A stretch of DNA of 64,000 nucleotides, from positions 1 through 64,000 of the forward strand of contig CAJUKU010000004.1 in NCBI GenBank assembly GCA_910587425.1, written 5' to 3'. Made by a program: the position numbers and the translations under genes. The stretch comes from an uncultured Muribaculaceae bacterium (GTDB lineage Bacteria > Bacteroidota > Bacteroidia > Bacteroidales > Muribaculaceae). Of the stretch, positions 61,800 through 64,000 are shown piece by piece. Below the pieces are notes generated by a model. The model searched no databases, was not told the origin of the DNA, and saw only the letters and a program-made list of their open reading frames with translations. Positions within the stretch are counted from its first letter, which is position 1. Every line of letters begins with the position of its first letter.

Positions 61800-63109
61800 T
61801 TGAAAAGGCGTTCGCTTAGCAGATTCAGAGCACGGACCTTATCCTCCTTACGTACAAGCAGCGAGATGTTGTAGTTGCTGCCGCCGTAAGAGATCATGCG
61901 TACAGGCACATCCTTGAGCGCGTTGACAACGTCTGCCTCAAAACCGCGGTTCTGCCACTCGAGATCTCCGACAACACATATTATCACCATATCGCGGTCG
62001 ACCGTCACCGTGCCGAATTTCTTAAGATCCTCAAGTATTGCCGGAAGGTTAGCTTCGTTGTCGACCGTCACGGATACACCCACCTCGGAGGTCACAATCA
62101 TGTCGATCGAGGTGCGGTGAGTCTCGAATATCTCGAACACCTTGCGCAGGAAGCCGTAGGCAAGAAGCATACGGCTGCTTTTAATCTTGATAGCCGTGAT
62201 ATTATCCTTTGCAGCGACAGCCTTGATGGCTTGTGATGCCCGTGTATTATAGATGAGCGTTCCAGGAGCGTCGGGTTGCATCGTGTTGAGCAGGCGAACC
62301 GGAATATTGTTGAGCTTAGCCGGCAGAACACATGTGGGATGGAGAATCTTGGCTCCGAAATAGGCGAGCTCGGCAGCTTCCTCGAAATGGAGTTCACTGA
62401 CGGGGCGTGTGTTCTCTACGAAACGCGGATCATTGTTATGCATGCCGTCGATATCCGTCCAGATCTCGATTTCATCAGCATGGACAGCTGCGCCGATCAA
62501 TGATGCAGTGTAATCGCTTCCACCCCGCTGAAGATTGTCGGTCTCTCCGTAGGCGTTCTTGCATATATAACCCTGCGTTATATAAAGGTCGGCATCTGGA
62601 TTCTGCTCTATGAGAGTGGTCAGCTTGTCGTGGATATATTGTGTGTCGGGCTCGGCGTTCTTGTCGGTGCGCATGAACTCCAGTGCAGGAAGCATTACGG
62701 CATTTATGCCGCGCTCATGCATGTAGTTGATCATGAGAGCGGTCGACATCAGCTCACCCTGAGCGAGAATCTCCTTTTCCTCGAACAGTGTGAATATCGG
62801 CTTGTTGAACGAGCGTATGAAATCGAAACGCTCCTTTATCGCCTCTTTGGCACGCTCGCGGTATTCGTCGGTGGTGAAAAGATCATCGATAGTCCGGGCA
62901 TATTTTGCCTCCAGTGCATTTATAGTCTCCTTGGCACCGGTAAGATTTTTCTTGTAGAGGTAGTCGGAGATCTCGACAAGCGTGTTGGTCGTGCCCGACA
63001 TAGCCGAGAAAACCACTATGTTCTTGCCGCGTGAGGCAACCAGTGAGGTGACATCCTTCATGCGTTGGGCAGACCCTACTGAGGTGCCCCCAAATTTCAA
63101 GACTTTCAT
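61796..63109 (-). CDS. lysC: Aspartate kinase (monofunctional)
   Basis: A 437-aa aspartokinase III-like protein, beginning KFGGTSVGS, with the kinase domain (about 1-275) and two C-terminal ACT domains (about 305-437). It commits aspartate to the lysine/diaminopimelate branch and is likely feedback-regulated by lysine. It precedes lysA and follows ftsE with a 29-base gap. It is distinct from the thrA-fused kinase at 1707. Confidence 0.95.
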   Translation of the reverse strand: MKVLKFGGTSVGSAQRMKDVTSLVASRGKNIVVFSAMSGTTNTLVEISDYLYKKNLTGAKETINALEAKYARTIDDLFTTDEYRERAKEAIKERFDFIRSFNKPIFTLFEEKEILAQGELMSTALMINYMHERGINAVMLPALEFMRTDKNAEPDTQYIHDKLTTLIEQNPDADLYITQGYICKNAYGETDNLQRGGSDYTASLIGAAVHADEIEIWTDIDGMHNNDPRFVENTRPVSELHFEEAAELAYFGAKILHPTCVLPAKLNNIPVRLLNTMQPDAPGTLIYNTRASQAIKAVAAKDNITAIKIKSSRMLLAYGFLRKVFEIFETHRTSIDMIVTSEVGVSVTVDNEANLPAILEDLKKFGTVTVDRDMVIICVVGDLEWQNRGFEADVVNALKDVPVRMISYGGSNYNISLLVRKEDKVRALNLLSERLFK

Positions 63110-63138
63110 TCGCTAAGTATCTATGTACGTTTTTATAT

Positions 63139-63810
63139 TTATTCTGTTATCACGCGCTTGCGTTCTACCCTGGCTACACGCCCGGGGAAACGGTCGACAA
63201 GCGACAGGTTATGAGTAGCCATTATAACTGCGGTGCCTTTCCGTGAGATCTCATGTAAGCGGCTCACAATCTGCTCGCCGGTAGCAGGATCAAGATTTCC
63301 GGTAGGCTCGTCGGCAAGGATCAGGCGTGGTTTATTGAGCAATGCACGCGCTATGACAATTCGCTGTTGCTCGCCGCCGGAAAGCTCATGGGGCATCTTG
63401 TATGACTTGGTGAGCATCCCCACTTCACGAAGCACCTCCTCAATACGGTTGTCGACGGCATCATGATCGCGCCATCCGGTAGCATCAAGGACAAAACGCA
63501 GGTTGTCATATACATTACGGTCGGTGAGCAACTGGAAATCCTGAAAAACAATGCCTATCTGGCGACGAAGCATCGGTATGTCACGACGTCGCAATGTCGG
63601 CAGCTGATACCCCATCACTTCCGCTTGCCCAGACGATATCGGTATCTCGGCATACATCGATTTGAGGAGTGAACTCTTGCCGCTCCCGACACGCCCGATA
63701 AGATAAACGAACTCACCCTCAGCGAGCCGGAAATCGACATCCTTGAGCACCACCAATTCCTGGCGGTGAATCTCAACTCCCTTATAATCCACTATCCGGT
63801 TGTTGTCCAT
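63139..63810 (-). CDS. ftsE: Cell-division ATP-binding protein FtsE
   Basis: A 223-aa ABC ATPase with Walker A GRVGSGKS (39-46), the Q-loop in FQDFQLL, signature LSGGEQQR, Walker B LILADEPTGNLD and the H-loop in ATHNLS. FtsEX activates septal cell-wall hydrolases. FtsX is not seen beside it. FtsE in Bacteroidales often stands without ftsX next to it. Confidence 0.92.
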   Translation of the reverse strand: MDNNRIVDYKGVEIHRQELVVLKDVDFRLAEGEFVYLIGRVGSGKSSLLKSMYAEIPISSGQAEVMGYQLPTLRRRDIPMLRRQIGIVFQDFQLLTDRNVYDNLRFVLDATGWRDHDAVDNRIEEVLREVGMLTKSYKMPHELSGGEQQRIVIARALLNKPRLILADEPTGNLDPATGEQIVSRLHEISRKGTAVIMATHNLSLVDRFPGRVARVERKRVITE

Positions 63811-63847
63811 TGTTTGTTCGGGTATGATTTGTGTTTAATATTTGGGG

Positions 63848-64000
63848 TCAGAAACCCATTTCAGACAGGAATTTTATACGCATCAGTCGTATCTCGTCCT
63901 CCGTATACTCGCCTCCGAGCTGACGGTAAGCCTCGGTTATATCGCCATGCTCACTGCTCTTGAACCAGTCGAAGATTTCATCCTGCTGATCCTCGTCAAG
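63848..64000 (-). CDS. Partial small hypothetical protein, cut by right edge
   Basis: The last 50 residues of a minus-strand gene whose start lies beyond the window. It is acidic and helical, containing DEIFDWFKSSEHGDITEAY and ending EIRLMRIKFLSEMGF. It is not shared with an established family that I can name. It lies 37 bases upstream of ftsE. Confidence 0.6.
   Translation of the reverse strand, partial: LDEDQQDEIFDWFKSSEHGDITEAYRQLGGEYTEDEIRLMRIKFLSEMGF

Noticed and set aside
1707..63109. thrA and lysC as a recent duplication
   Set aside because: Both have aspartokinase domains but they differ in fusion partner, length and regulatory domains; this is the common set of isoenzymes in bacteria, not a local duplication.
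1..64000. tRNA, rRNA, CRISPR array, insertion sequence or prophage
   Set aside because: No T-loop-like tRNA ends, no repeat-spacer array, no transposase or phage structural genes were found by eye; absence of short or degenerate copies cannot be excluded.

Overview
The window looks like chromosomal DNA of an anaerobic gut Bacteroidales, most likely a member of the Muribaculaceae. Three things support this. Many genes carry the Bacteroidetes promoter pattern (TTTG, 19 to 21 bases, TAnnTTTG) and have no clear Shine-Dalgarno sequences. The block DUF1599 - BT_3928-type membrane protein - tpiA - SPOR - folE is a typical Bacteroidales gene order. Paired GH92 mannosidases, an apgM-type partner of thrA, an alpha-glucan phosphorylase beside a GT3-like glycogen synthase, and the TonB family with a Cys-rich N-terminus are also characteristic. 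The family assignment is inference; no rRNA or tRNA was recognised.

Layout. 0.4-12.8 kb is housekeeping: apgM and thrA (threonine branch), prfC, a SpoU-type RNA methyltransferase with radA, tatC/tatA, a DnaQ-like exonuclease, ugd and a class I fumarase. 13.0-16.8 kb is an AT-rich accessory block, all on the minus strand, of small membrane and unknown proteins plus a TonB-domain protein. 16.9-22.2 kb holds a radical SAM activase-like enzyme and a coupled pair of secreted GH92 glycosidases. 22.3-24.7 kb has a GT2 glycosyltransferase, a GNAT acetyltransferase and recR.

25.0-30.8 kb is the most interesting accessory part: a lipoprotein with a degenerate metallo-beta-lactamase fold, then a divergent HxlR regulator facing a tightly coupled operon. 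That operon encodes a Rossmann oxidoreductase, an FMN split-barrel protein, a zinc macrodomain ADP-ribosyl hydrolase, a macrodomain-linked (class M) sirtuin with Gln in place of the catalytic His, and a secreted tannase-like esterase. The gene order suggests a redox- or electrophile-responsive reversible ADP-ribosylation unit without the lipoyl-carrier genes known from Gram-positive versions.

30.9-46.5 kb is mostly core: folE, tpiA, xseAB, a DEAD-box helicase, an orphan histidine kinase, umuDC behind a perfect 16-bp inverted repeat, cinA and tsaD. Two intergenic zones (35.1-36.4 and 46.5-47.95 kb) are full of hairpins and promoters and may encode small RNAs; the best candidate starts near 46,871. 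47.95-49.85 kb carries an XRE-type regulator followed by a HipA-like kinase/DUF3037 pair bracketed by 20-bp direct repeats. 50-64 kb is metabolic: pyrDK, glycogen phosphorylase and synthase, Fe superoxide dismutase, a secreted alpha/beta hydrolase, agmatine deiminase plus N-carbamoylputrescine amidase, lysA-lysC, ftsE and a gene cut by the right edge.

All calls come from reading the translated sequences and motifs; no database search was possible.
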